Program-made: the position numbers and the translations under genes | Notes under the pieces: model-generated | Databases searched by the model: none | Seen by the model: only the letters and a program-made list of their open reading frames with translations | Told to the model about the DNA's origin: nothing | Shown here: piece after piece, positions 6,870 to 12,754 of the stretch | How the letters are laid out: each line of letters begins with the position of its first letter | Position numbering within the stretch: the first letter of the stretch is position 1 | From: an uncultured Chloroflexota bacterium | GTDB taxonomy: Bacteria > Chloroflexota > UBA4733 | DNA length: 12,754 bases | Assembly (NCBI GenBank): GCA_937967325.1 | Contig: CALBSQ010000413.1 | Coordinates: forward strand, 1-12,754 | Direction: 5' to 3'

Positions 6870-7661
6870 GTGCGATACGTACGGTTGGTCGCCGCGCTCT
6901 TCCGCGCGGCGGCGCAGCAACAGCTCGCCGACCGTGCCGACTTCGCGTTCGGCCTGCTTCAGTCGATACTGAACCTGGGCGCCGGCATCATCGGGCTGGC
7001 GGTGCTCTTCGGGCAGGTGCGGACGCTTCGCGGCTGGGACTTCCCGGCAACGCTGGCCTTGCTGGGAACGTACTTGCTGCTTCGGGCACTCTACGGACTG
7101 GCGATCGGGCCGAGCCTGGACGGGTTGGCCGGCGTGCGTGGCGACGTGTACACCGGGCGCTTCGACTTCACCCTACTGCGGCCCGTCAACGTCCAGTTCC
7201 TGTCCAGCGCGGAGCGCTGGCATCCGCTGGCCCTGCTGGACGCGGCTCTCGGCGCCGCCGTGCTGGTCGTTGCTACTGGGCAGCTCGGCCGGGCGCTTGA
7301 CGCGGCCCGCCTCGCGACATTCCTGGTCGCACTGATGGCCGGGGCAGCGTTGCTCTACGCGCTCGCGCTCGCCTGCGCGACGCTCGTCTTTTGGCTGCCT
7401 GGCCTGTTCTTCACCTGGCTGTTCGACATCGTCTTCGAGCTGGCCCGGTTCCCGGCGCAGCTCTATCCGCCGTGGACGCGGCTGGTGCTGACCTCGATCA
7501 TACCAATCGCGGTGATCACCACCGTCCCGGCGCAGGCGTTGACCGGTACACTCCACGTCACGAGCCTGGCAGGCGCAGTCGCTCTGGCCGGAGCCGCGCT
7601 GGTGGCTGCTACGATGTTGTTCCGGCGTGGCCTGCGCCGCTACGCAAGTGCGTCGAGTTGA
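6870..7661 (+). CDS. ABC-2-type permease, second membrane subunit (COG3694 / DUF990 type)
   Basis: This 263-residue membrane protein starts at GTG 6870, three bases after the TAA of the first permease gene, and has the same length as that protein. It has about six hydrophobic segments and the motif GRFDFTLLRPVNVQF (about 97-111), the counterpart of the LLLRPM motif in its partner. The C-terminal region FTSxIP-like TSIIPIAVITTVPAQALTG (about 209-227) is, as I recall it, typical of DUF990 proteins. The order ATPase, COG4587-type permease, COG3694-type permease is the standard arrangement, so the set looks complete and intact. It is probably the last gene of the operon, since 115 bases follow before the next candidate gene. 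Confidence 0.9.
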   Translation: MRYVRLVAALFRAAAQQQLADRADFAFGLLQSILNLGAGIIGLAVLFGQVRTLRGWDFPATLALLGTYLLLRALYGLAIGPSLDGLAGVRGDVYTGRFDFTLLRPVNVQFLSSAERWHPLALLDAALGAAVLVVATGQLGRALDAARLATFLVALMAGAALLYALALACATLVFWLPGLFFTWLFDIVFELARFPAQLYPPWTRLVLTSIIPIAVITTVPAQALTGTLHVTSLAGAVALAGAALVAATMLFRRGLRRYASASS

Positions 7662-7670
7662 ACGACATGC

Positions 7671-7756
7671 AAATGTGGAGGAGACCAAGCGGCGGGGGGC
7701 GCATGCCGCGGGCACGCGGGCGCGTCGTAAACTGGCAATGTGAGTTTTCCACATTT
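7671..7756. repeat. Split 9-bp inverted repeat between the ABC operon and the first antitoxin-like gene
   Basis: AAATGTGGA (7671-7679) and TCCACATTT (7748-7756) are exact reverse complements 68 bases apart. They stand out as AT-richer islands in GC-rich DNA. They could be paired binding sites or the base of a long folded leader; chance is possible. Confidence 0.35.
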
Positions 7757-7768
7757 CCGACGGTCGGA
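7756..7768. promoter_or_regulatory. Candidate operator TCCGAC-G-GTCGGA
   Basis: A perfect 6-1-6 inverted repeat ends 8 bases before the GTG start of the first antitoxin-like gene. A further GTCGGA half-site lies at 7782-7787, inside the start of that gene. Ribbon-helix-helix antitoxins usually repress their own promoter through short palindromes in this position, so autoregulation is the natural reading. That is inference from family habit and placement. Confidence 0.45.
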
Positions 7769-7776
7769 CGCAGCTT

Positions 7777-8001
7777 GTGGTGTCGGAACAACGAGCACGA
7801 CTTACGCTGGATGTCGACCCTGAGTTGCGCAGGCGGCTGGAGATTGCAGCTGCTGCGCACGATCAGACTATCACCACCTACGTCGAGTGGGCGATCCGCA
7901 GCGCTCTTGCTGAGGAGGAGCACGACGCGGAGTGGACGCGGCTTTCCTCGGCCGTCTTCATGCGTGATTGGGACTCGGAGGAAGACGCGATCTACGCCTA
8001 A
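7777..8001 (+). CDS. Small ribbon-helix-helix antitoxin-like protein, no adjacent toxin
   Basis: This is a 74-residue protein from GTG 7777 (GTG 7780 is equally possible; no strong ribosome binding site). Residues 6-45 fit a ribbon-helix-helix: a strand RARLTLDVD, then PELRRRLEIAAAAHDQTITTYVEWAIRSALAEEE. The tail F-M-R-D-W-D-S-E-E-D-A-I-Y-A resembles the toxin-contacting end of many plasmid-type antitoxins (DWDNEEDAIYDNL-like), but the protein stops there and no MazF, PIN or RelE gene follows. It may be an orphan antitoxin left after toxin loss, a solo repressor, or a partner of a distant toxin. A 7-bp hairpin (TCTACGC 7991-7997, GCGTAGA 8005-8011) spans its stop codon. Confidence 0.75.
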   Translation: MVSEQRARLTLDVDPELRRRLEIAAAAHDQTITTYVEWAIRSALAEEEHDAEWTRLSSAVFMRDWDSEEDAIYA

Positions 8002-8011
8002 CTAGCGTAGA
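7991..8011 (+). terminator. Short hairpin across the stop codon of the first antitoxin-like gene
   Basis: TCTACGC (7991-7997) and GCGTAGA (8005-8011) pair around a 7-base loop holding most of the TAA stop (7999-8001). There is no T-run, so termination is only a possibility. Confidence 0.3.
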
Positions 8012-8223
8012 GGCGACGCCATCTGGTGCGAGATAGCAGAGGCGGCCAAACCACTCCCCGAAAAGGCAAGCACTACATGGCAGCCCATCGAATAGGGGAC
8101 GATCCGAATAACGGATACCTCCGGACGCGAGTGTCCTCGGCGGCGCAAACCGTGCCGCCGGCATCATCGCGACCGGACCGGGCACCGTATCCTGACACGT
8201 GTGATGCAAGAGGAGAAAAGCCC

Positions 8224-8595
8224 GTGACTGCAAACGCAAGATCGGTCACCAAGTCTGTCCGGCTGCGTCGTGAGGAGAGCGACCTGATTGCCGAGGCGAG
8301 CGCCCGCGAGCACCTGGCGGAAGGCACGCTACTGCGCAAGTGGGTGCTCGACGCCTTGGATCATGTCCGCCTGGAGTACGCCATCGCCGATTACTCGGCC
8401 GGGGAGTTGAATCTGGGAGAGGCTGCCGCCCGGGCTGGCGTGAGCGTGGCACGCCTGATTACTGAGCTCGACATTCGGGGTGTGGACACGATCAGCCCGG
8501 AGCACTTCCGGGCCAGCTTGGAGCACCTCACCGACCTGTTTGGCGGCAGCGAGAAGCTGGGAGCTGCCGGGCAGGCGCGAACCGAACGGACGTGA
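8224..8595 (+). CDS. Antitoxin-like protein: ribbon-helix-helix plus UPF0175-like helix-turn-helix
   Basis: The start chosen is GTG 8224 (AGGAG 8211-8215, spacing 8), giving 123 residues. The frame is open back to 8026, but that part is low-quality sequence with no ribosome binding site near its starts. Residues 8-45 (VTKSVRLRREESDLIAEASAREHLAEGTLLRKWVLDAL) look like a ribbon-helix-helix. Residues 50-105 (...YSAGELNLGEAAARAGVSVARLITELDIRGVD...) match the G-x-L-S-L-G-x-A-A-x-x-A-G-x-S-x-x-x-F/L pattern of UPF0175, a family often paired with PIN or DUF3368 toxins. No toxin is adjacent: the next gene is convergent after 91 bases. It may act as a stand-alone regulator or as an antitoxin in trans. 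The family call is by eye. Confidence 0.8.
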   Translation: MTANARSVTKSVRLRREESDLIAEASAREHLAEGTLLRKWVLDALDHVRLEYAIADYSAGELNLGEAAARAGVSVARLITELDIRGVDTISPEHFRASLEHLTDLFGGSEKLGAAGQARTERT

Positions 8596-8601
8596 TGAAG
8601 T

Positions 8602-8626
8602 GGGGCGAATTCTGGCCATTCGCTCC
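8602..8626. terminator. Stem-loop between convergent genes
   Basis: GGGGCGAAT (8602-8610) pairs with ATTCGCTCC (8618-8626) with one G-T pair and a 7-base loop (TCTGGCC). It begins 7 bases after the stop of the antitoxin-like gene and lies between two convergent genes, where a terminator is expected. It has no T-run on either side, so intrinsic termination would be weak. Confidence 0.4.
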
Positions 8627-8686
8627 GGACCGCGACAGCCATGCTCGCTTTCCGGCAGGTAGACCACGCCTTCCGGGTGGCGCCGC

Positions 8687-10216
8687 TTAGTCGCCGATAA
8701 ATCCCCGCTGGTCGGCGGGGATCGAGTCCAGCAGCGCGTTGATCTGCGGCTCTACTTTGGCGGCGAAGTCCTGCGCCGTCTCTTTGTTGGCGAGCAGCAC
8801 GTCGTGCTCTTTCCTGAGCAGCGTGTCCATCTCCGTCCACTTGATCGTCACGTCCTGGGCCTGGACGTGCCCCTGTGCTTCGGCGTCGACCGCCACCTGC
8901 CAGTTGAGGTTGGCAACCTTGGGGTCCTGCGGGTGGACGTAGTTGGGGAGAGCGGCCTTGAGGGCCGGCACCAGGCCAACGCTGGCCACCATGGTCTTGA
9001 TACCGTCCAGTGACGTCAGGTACTGCGCGACGGTGAAGGCGTCGTCGCGATGCTTGGTCTGGCTGTTGATGGTGATGCAGTCGGACGGGGCGCGGGTGAA
9101 GGCGCCGGCCTTCCCCCTGGGGGTGGGCGCCATCTCGAAGTTCAAGTTCGGCACGTCTTTGATGTAGTAGGCCCATTCGCACCAGGTCATGTTCATGGCG
9201 ATCCGGCCGGCGCCGAACATCTTGACGAGTCCCTCCTTGAGATCGGCGGCGAGCGGGTGAACCCGGTACCGGTTCAGCAGATCGGCGCGGAATTGGAGGG
9301 CGTCCAGCGTTGCCGGAGTAGAGAGCGTCGACTTGCTGTGGTCGGCGTTCAGTACCGTGCCGCCATAGCCCCAGATCATCGGGTAGTCGTAAACCCACCA
9401 GGTTGACACGTTGAATCCCCAGGTCTTGGCCGCGTCGGCGCCCTGTGTGAGCTTCGTGGCGGCTTCGAGCAGCGCGTCCCAGGTCCAGTTCGGATCGTCC
9501 CACTTCGTGGGCGGCGGCGTCACGCCGTATTTCTGGAAGAGATCCTTGTTGTAGAAGACGACGACCTCCTCGGACTCGATAGGGATGCCCCACATCTTGC
9601 CGTTGAGCTCGTGCTTCTTCCATTGCAGCGGCCAGAAGTCGTCCTGTTTGATGCCCGCGGTGTTCATCATGGCCGTGAGCTCCATGATCATCTTCTGGTA
9701 GACGTGGCCAGGTAGATATTTGGTTTCCTGGTTGAGCACGTCGGGCATGACTCCGGCAGCGAATAGTACTTTCAGCTTCTCATAGAAATCCGGGGCATCC
9801 GGGAACGTCTGCACGTCGACCTTGATGGTGGGATGTTTCTGCATGAACTCATCGATGGCCTGCTTCTCGTGGGCCAGCAACGGGTCGACATCCGGTGTTG
9901 TGTAGGTGACAGCCTGCGGGTTGGCGGCGGGAGCCGCCGCCTGGGCCTTGGGGGCGGAGGTCGCCGTTGGCTGTGGCGCGCTCGACGTCGCGGCCTGTGA
10001 CGTCGTCTGGCTGGAGCTAGCCACGCTGGTGGCGGCGGAACTCGCCGCCGGCGCCGCGCTGGAGGACGACAGCGTCGCCGAGCCGGCAACGGAAGACGTC
10101 GACGCCGCCGGGGCTCCTGATCCGCCGCAGGCGGCGAGCAACGCCGCGCCGGCTAGTCCGGCGGACGAGGCGATGCTAGATCGCAACAGGTGTCGACGGG
10201 TCAATGCGTGGTTCAT
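8687..10216 (-). CDS. Family 1 extracellular solute-binding lipoprotein (sugar ABC transporter type)
   Basis: This 509-residue protein starts at ATG 10216, with a GGGAGAGG-like site about 6 bases upstream; a TTG one codon earlier is less likely. The N-terminus has twin arginines (TRRHLLRSS, R7-R8), a hydrophobic stretch and a lipobox LAAC with Cys30, so a Tat-exported, membrane-anchored lipoprotein is likely. Residues 33-104 are a low-complexity Ala/Ser/Thr/Gln/Pro linker. The remainder is a family 1 solute-binding domain with HEKQAIDEFMQKHPTIKV near its start, AAGVMPDVLN, GKMWGIPIESEEVVVFYNKDLFQKYGV (the hinge-region signature) and FGAGRIAMNMTW. Such proteins capture oligosaccharides or polyol phosphates outside the cell for CUT1-type importers. 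No permease or ATPase gene lies beside it, so it must work with distant subunits or is a leftover. It diverges from a gene for an unknown protein. Confidence 0.95.
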   Translation of the reverse strand: MNHALTRRHLLRSSIASSAGLAGAALLAACGGSGAPAASTSSVAGSATLSSSSAAPAASSAATSVASSSQTTSQAATSSAPQPTATSAPKAQAAAPAANPQAVTYTTPDVDPLLAHEKQAIDEFMQKHPTIKVDVQTFPDAPDFYEKLKVLFAAGVMPDVLNQETKYLPGHVYQKMIMELTAMMNTAGIKQDDFWPLQWKKHELNGKMWGIPIESEEVVVFYNKDLFQKYGVTPPPTKWDDPNWTWDALLEAATKLTQGADAAKTWGFNVSTWWVYDYPMIWGYGGTVLNADHSKSTLSTPATLDALQFRADLLNRYRVHPLAADLKEGLVKMFGAGRIAMNMTWCEWAYYIKDVPNLNFEMAPTPRGKAGAFTRAPSDCITINSQTKHRDDAFTVAQYLTSLDGIKTMVASVGLVPALKAALPNYVHPQDPKVANLNWQVAVDAEAQGHVQAQDVTIKWTEMDTLLRKEHDVLLANKETAQDFAAKVEPQINALLDSIPADQRGFIGD

Positions 10217-10369
10217 CAAGCCCTCTCCCTATGCAGCCTCGCGAGCGGAGCCTTCGCCGCTTATACGGTACACAGTATATAGTCGAGCAAACAGATGAGC
10301 AACCGCGACAGCATGGCGCTGATTCTGTGCTACCGGAAGGGTGTGGAGATCTCTGTGAGGAGCGACGAA
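10217..10369. promoter_or_regulatory. Divergent control region of the solute-binding protein and the unknown protein
   Basis: This 153-base intergenic stretch is markedly AT-richer at 10261-10283. On the minus strand, a -10 box TATACT (10274-10279) sits 17 bases from a weak -35 TTGCTC (10297-10302), predicting a leader of about 50 bases for the lipoprotein gene. On the plus strand, TATAGT (10278-10283) is a good -10 candidate but has no clear -35. TATAC (10262-10266) and GTATA (10275-10279) form a small inverted repeat overlapping both, which could bind a shared regulator. All functional claims are inference. Confidence 0.45.
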
Positions 10370-11107
10370 ATGGCTGGTGGACGCCGGACGGTCTACGAGG
10401 AGACCTTCGACGATGGGCCGGGGGGCTGGTGCGGCTGGAAGCAGCACGGCGACAACGTCTTGCTGGAGCTTCACAACGGCGTGCTGACATCACGCAGCCC
10501 CTGGGGCGTGGACTCGCACCACGCGCCGCCCGGCGGGGGCTACCTCTCCCTGATTGCCTTCCTCTACACCGCCTCGCCCGGTCCCGCCTTCGCCGGGCCG
10601 AACCGCTTCTTCGACGATGGCTACAGCCGCGACCTGACCAATGCCAAGCTCACCGTGCGCATGCGTGGGGACGTGCGCCAGCGCGGAGCCGAGGTCGTCT
10701 TGCTGGTCCAGGCCGGCGCGGGCGACATCCTGGCCAACTTTATCCTCACCGGCCAGTCGTTTCTTGTGACGCCGGATTGGAGCCAGCAGTCCGTCGTGCT
10801 CGCTCCGGATCCAGGCCAATGGATCTGCATCCGCGCGCGGCACGATATGAAAGCGCGATATGGCTATGGCGACATTGTGGAGGCGCTGAAGGACGTCGAT
10901 AACGACATCATCCTGGTCTGGTATCCGTTGACCGTTGTGCCGCTCGAGCCAACCGACGACATCCATCGGCGACGGCCGGTCCACGACTATGCGATCGATC
11001 GGCGCTACCTCCCCGAGGGCGAGCTCCAGATCGATACCATCCGCATCGAGTATCCGTCGGCATCGAGCTGCCCGTGGTTGCGCAAGTCGATGCCGGCCGA
11101 GGGGTGA
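10370..11107 (+). CDS. Unrecognised 245-residue protein, probably beta-sandwich, next to a sugar-binding lipoprotein
   Basis: The start is ATG 10370 (GAGGAG 10357-10362, spacing 7); an ATG at 10295 in frame lacks a good site. There is no signal peptide or membrane segment, so the protein appears cytoplasmic. The opening TVYEETFDDGPGGWCGW resembles the first strand of carbohydrate-binding and concanavalin A-like domains. The middle has alternating strands (KLTVRMRGDVRQRGAEVVLLVQAG, GDILANFILTG) and the end LPEGELQIDTIRIEYP looks like the closing strand of such a sandwich. It is rich in Trp, Gly, His and Asp, including SPWGVDSHHAPPGGGYL. I do not recognise a characterised family. Divergence from a sugar-binding protein gene suggests carbohydrate recognition or modification, but no catalytic motif is visible. 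Confidence 0.85.
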   Translation: MAGGRRTVYEETFDDGPGGWCGWKQHGDNVLLELHNGVLTSRSPWGVDSHHAPPGGGYLSLIAFLYTASPGPAFAGPNRFFDDGYSRDLTNAKLTVRMRGDVRQRGAEVVLLVQAGAGDILANFILTGQSFLVTPDWSQQSVVLAPDPGQWICIRARHDMKARYGYGDIVEALKDVDNDIILVWYPLTVVPLEPTDDIHRRRPVHDYAIDRRYLPEGELQIDTIRIEYPSASSCPWLRKSMPAEG

Positions 11108-11134
11108 TGCCGAGGATGCGGCAGGCCAATGCCT
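11108..11134. terminator. Two small adjacent hairpins between convergent genes
   Basis: TGCCG (11108-11112) pairs with CGGCA (11119-11123), and AGGC (11123-11126) with GCCT (11131-11134). They fill the 36-base gap between the convergent unknown-protein and monooxygenase genes. The stems are short and have no T-run, so this is a weak candidate. Confidence 0.25.
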
Positions 11135-11143
11135 AACAACAGC

Positions 11144-12268
11144 CTACGGCGCCGGAATGAGCGGTCGATAGCGGTCGCGAAACATCTGGTCGCCTCGCTC
11201 GCGCAACGCGGCGTTACGAACGGCGGGCGGCAGGACCCAGGCCTGCGCTGCCGCGCGACTCTGCTCCTGGACCCAATCGGCGCGGGGCCGGCGCCTGCGG
11301 ACGTACGGCTCAAGCGCGCTCTCGACGCTGTCGGTCGCGCGGAGGACCTCCGCCAACACCAGGGCGTCCTCCATGGCCATACAGCCGCCCTCGCCCATGT
11401 TCGGCGGGCCGGCATGCGCGGCGTCCCCGATCAGGACCACCCGGCCGCGATACCACTCGTCGAGCTCGACCCATTCGAGCGGTCCAACGTGGAGTTGCTC
11501 ATCACCTTGCAGGGCGGCGAGATACGCCGGAACCGGCCCGCCGAATCCGGCGAAGCGGCGTCGAAAACGTTCGAGGCGTCCCGCGAGCGGATCCTTGAAG
11601 GCCCCATCCACGGCTCCGAAACCATACGTGTAGCCCTCGCCCATCGGGACCAGCCCGAAAAAGCATCCCTCGCCCATGAGCACCATCATGTCGACGATCC
11701 CTCCTGGGCGCGTCGCTACGAGGCTCCGCCAGACCATCTGCCCGGCGGAGCTGGGCGGGGAAGCGTTCACCGCGAGCTCGCGCACGGTCGAATAGATGCC
11801 GTCCGCCCCCACCACAAGGTCGTAGTCGCCGGACGTGCCGTCACTGAAGCCGGCGCGGACCCGGTTCTCAGCCTGGGTCAAGGCCGTAAGCGAGACACCC
11901 AATCGATGCGGCACAGCAGCAGCGCCAGTGAGCAGCGCCTCGTGCAGCCTGACACGCGTGATGCCCAGACACGGGCCGACGTCGCGCCAGAGCTCTGCGA
12001 GATCGGTCTCGCAGAGCAGCTCCCCGTGCTGATCGAAGAATCCCCAGCGCCGGAGCGCCGCGGCGGCCCGCTCGACCGCCTCCCCGACGCCGAGCGCTCG
12101 CAGGACCCGCACGCCATTCGCGGGCAGATTGATCCCCGCCCCGACCGCCGGCCACGCCGTGTTGCGCTCGACGAGCTCCGGGGTGTAGCCCTGGCGGTGC
12201 AGGGCGGTCGCCAGGGAGAGGCCCGCGATGCCACCCCCAACGATCAGGATCCGATCGACGTCAGCCAT
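11144..12268 (-). CDS. FAD-dependent monooxygenase (aromatic hydroxylase / PHBH fold)
   Basis: This is a 374-residue flavoprotein of normal length for single-component group A hydroxylases. The start is ATG 12268, with AGGAGG just upstream at good spacing. It has the N-terminal dinucleotide-binding motif GGGIAG (11-16) ending with Glu34 in ELVERN, a conserved ITRVRLHEAL stretch (103-112), the DG motif VVGADGIYSTVR (152-163), and the second FAD motif GRVVLIGDAAHAGPPNMGEGG (275-295). The family uses NAD(P)H and oxygen to hydroxylate an aromatic or polyketide-like substrate. Relatives include salicylate hydroxylase, urate hydroxylase HpxO and zeaxanthin epoxidase; nothing here decides the substrate. 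No pathway genes are adjacent. The antitoxin gene 123 bases upstream is on the same strand but looks unrelated. Confidence 0.94.
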   Translation of the reverse strand: MADVDRILIVGGGIAGLSLATALHRQGYTPELVERNTAWPAVGAGINLPANGVRVLRALGVGEAVERAAAALRRWGFFDQHGELLCETDLAELWRDVGPCLGITRVRLHEALLTGAAAVPHRLGVSLTALTQAENRVRAGFSDGTSGDYDLVVGADGIYSTVRELAVNASPPSSAGQMVWRSLVATRPGGIVDMMVLMGEGCFFGLVPMGEGYTYGFGAVDGAFKDPLAGRLERFRRRFAGFGGPVPAYLAALQGDEQLHVGPLEWVELDEWYRGRVVLIGDAAHAGPPNMGEGGCMAMEDALVLAEVLRATDSVESALEPYVRRRRPRADWVQEQSRAAAQAWVLPPAVRNAALRERGDQMFRDRYRPLIPAP

Positions 12269-12391
12269 GCCGTCCTCCTATCGCCGCTCCGCCGGGTGAA
12301 ATCGCCGTTCGGTACGCCAATCAGGCCGGAGTCCTTGTGTCGGTTCGAGTTCCTGTCGGGACGAACACATCCGAGCACGGCGCAGCACGCC

Positions 12392-12667
12392 CTAGCGGCG
12401 AGCCAACTCCCGTTCCTGGGACGCGCGATACAGGTCTGTCGCGGCCTGCAGATTCATCCAGAATTGGGGAGTGGTGCCGAGCAAGTTAGATAGGCGGATG
12501 GCGCTGTCCGCGCTGATGCCGCGCTTGCCATGAACGATCTCGTTCAGCCGGTCAAGCGGCATCGCCATCCACCGTGCCGCTTCCACCTGGGTCAAACCCA
12601 TTGGCTTCAGAAACTCTTCCAGCAGCATTTCCCCGGCCGGCGTCGGGGGACGATGAGTTGGAATCAC
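12392..12667 (-). CDS. higA: HigA-family (XRE) antitoxin
   Basis: The start chosen is GTG 12667, with AGGAGA (12674-12679) 6 bases upstream, giving 91 residues; the frame runs on to an ATG at 12721 but that extension is not family-like. The sequence follows the HigA pattern closely: PPTPAGEMLLEEFLKPMGLTQVEAA (8-32), the helix-turn-helix with LNEIVHGKRGISADSAIRLSNLLGTTPQFWMNLQ (41-74), and a short charged tail. HigA binds and neutralises the ribosome-dependent mRNase HigB and represses the higBA promoter. In higBA operons the toxin gene normally comes first, which here means to the right of this gene. The 87 bases up to the window edge contain no recognisable HigB C-terminus, so the toxin is either beyond the edge or absent. 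Confidence 0.88.
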   Translation of the reverse strand: MIPTHRPPTPAGEMLLEEFLKPMGLTQVEAARWMAMPLDRLNEIVHGKRGISADSAIRLSNLLGTTPQFWMNLQAATDLYRASQERELARR

Positions 12668-12754
12668 TCCGGTTCTCCTTTGCTGGTACATCAACCATAC
12701 TCGGCGTCGGTCGTGGTCCATGGCCGGCGGTTGAAACCGCGCCTGATGCCGTGC

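Noticed and set aside
8026..8223. N-terminal extension of the UPF0175-like protein
   Set aside because: No ribosome binding site at the upstream starts and no conserved sequence; GTG 8224 has AGGAG at ideal spacing.
8391..9623. 410-codon minus-strand frame through the solute-binding protein gene
   Set aside because: Out of frame with the clear lipoprotein on the same strand, Arg/Gly/Gln-rich and without domains.
11129..12493. 454-codon plus-strand frame opposite the monooxygenase
   Set aside because: Longer than the real gene but antisense to clear FAD motifs, and His/Arg/Pro-rich with no family features.
12668..12721. 18-residue N-terminal extension of HigA
   Set aside because: The family begins near the PPTPAGEML motif and the GTG at 12667 has AGGAGA in place.
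12727..12740. GCGGTTGAAACCGC as a CRISPR repeat fragment
   Set aside because: One 6-2-6 palindrome at the window edge, with no second copy or spacer visible.

Overview
The window is high-GC DNA (about two thirds G+C by eye) with GTG and ATG starts and purine-rich ribosome binding sites. The gene types point to a Chloroflexota bacterium, perhaps Thermomicrobia-like: a Tat-like lipoprotein leader with a long Ser/Ala/Thr linker on a sugar-binding protein, a Uma2-family protein, a COG4586/4587/3694-type ABC exporter, and several unpaired antitoxin-like genes. This placement is inference from gene style; there is no rRNA or other marker gene here.

Positions 1-3338 look like a decaying segment. 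An MFS transporter gene enters from the left edge and carries an in-frame TAA. A 337-base gap follows, holding what may be the first codons of an IS21-type transposase on the minus strand. Next is an S9 (prolyl oligopeptidase / acylaminoacyl-peptidase type) gene whose propeller and catalytic halves lie in different frames. The join lacks the roughly 26 residues expected there, so this is an internal deletion with a frameshift.

Positions 3346-4779 hold a stem-loop, an intact RidA-family gene whose usual catalytic arginine is serine, a convergent Uma2-family gene, and a possible small Cys-rich ORF. After about 300 bases with no recognisable gene, positions 5080-7661 carry a tight three-gene operon: one ATPase and two ABC-2-type permeases, with a 4-base ATGA overlap and a 3-base gap. 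This is a complete exporter of unknown substrate.

Positions 7777-8595 hold two small antitoxin-like genes (ribbon-helix-helix; ribbon-helix-helix plus UPF0175-like) with no toxin beside either. From 8687 to 11107, a family 1 solute-binding lipoprotein (minus) and an unrecognised 245-residue, probably beta-rich protein (plus) diverge from a shared control region. No sugar permease or ATPase is nearby. The window ends with two minus-strand genes: a single-component FAD-dependent monooxygenase and a HigA-type antitoxin whose toxin, if present, lies beyond the right edge.

I see no convincing tRNA, rRNA, CRISPR array, prophage or novel multi-gene defence system. The best leads are the solute-binding protein / unknown protein pair, the two orphan antitoxins with a palindromic candidate operator, the active-site change in RidA, and the broken peptidase.
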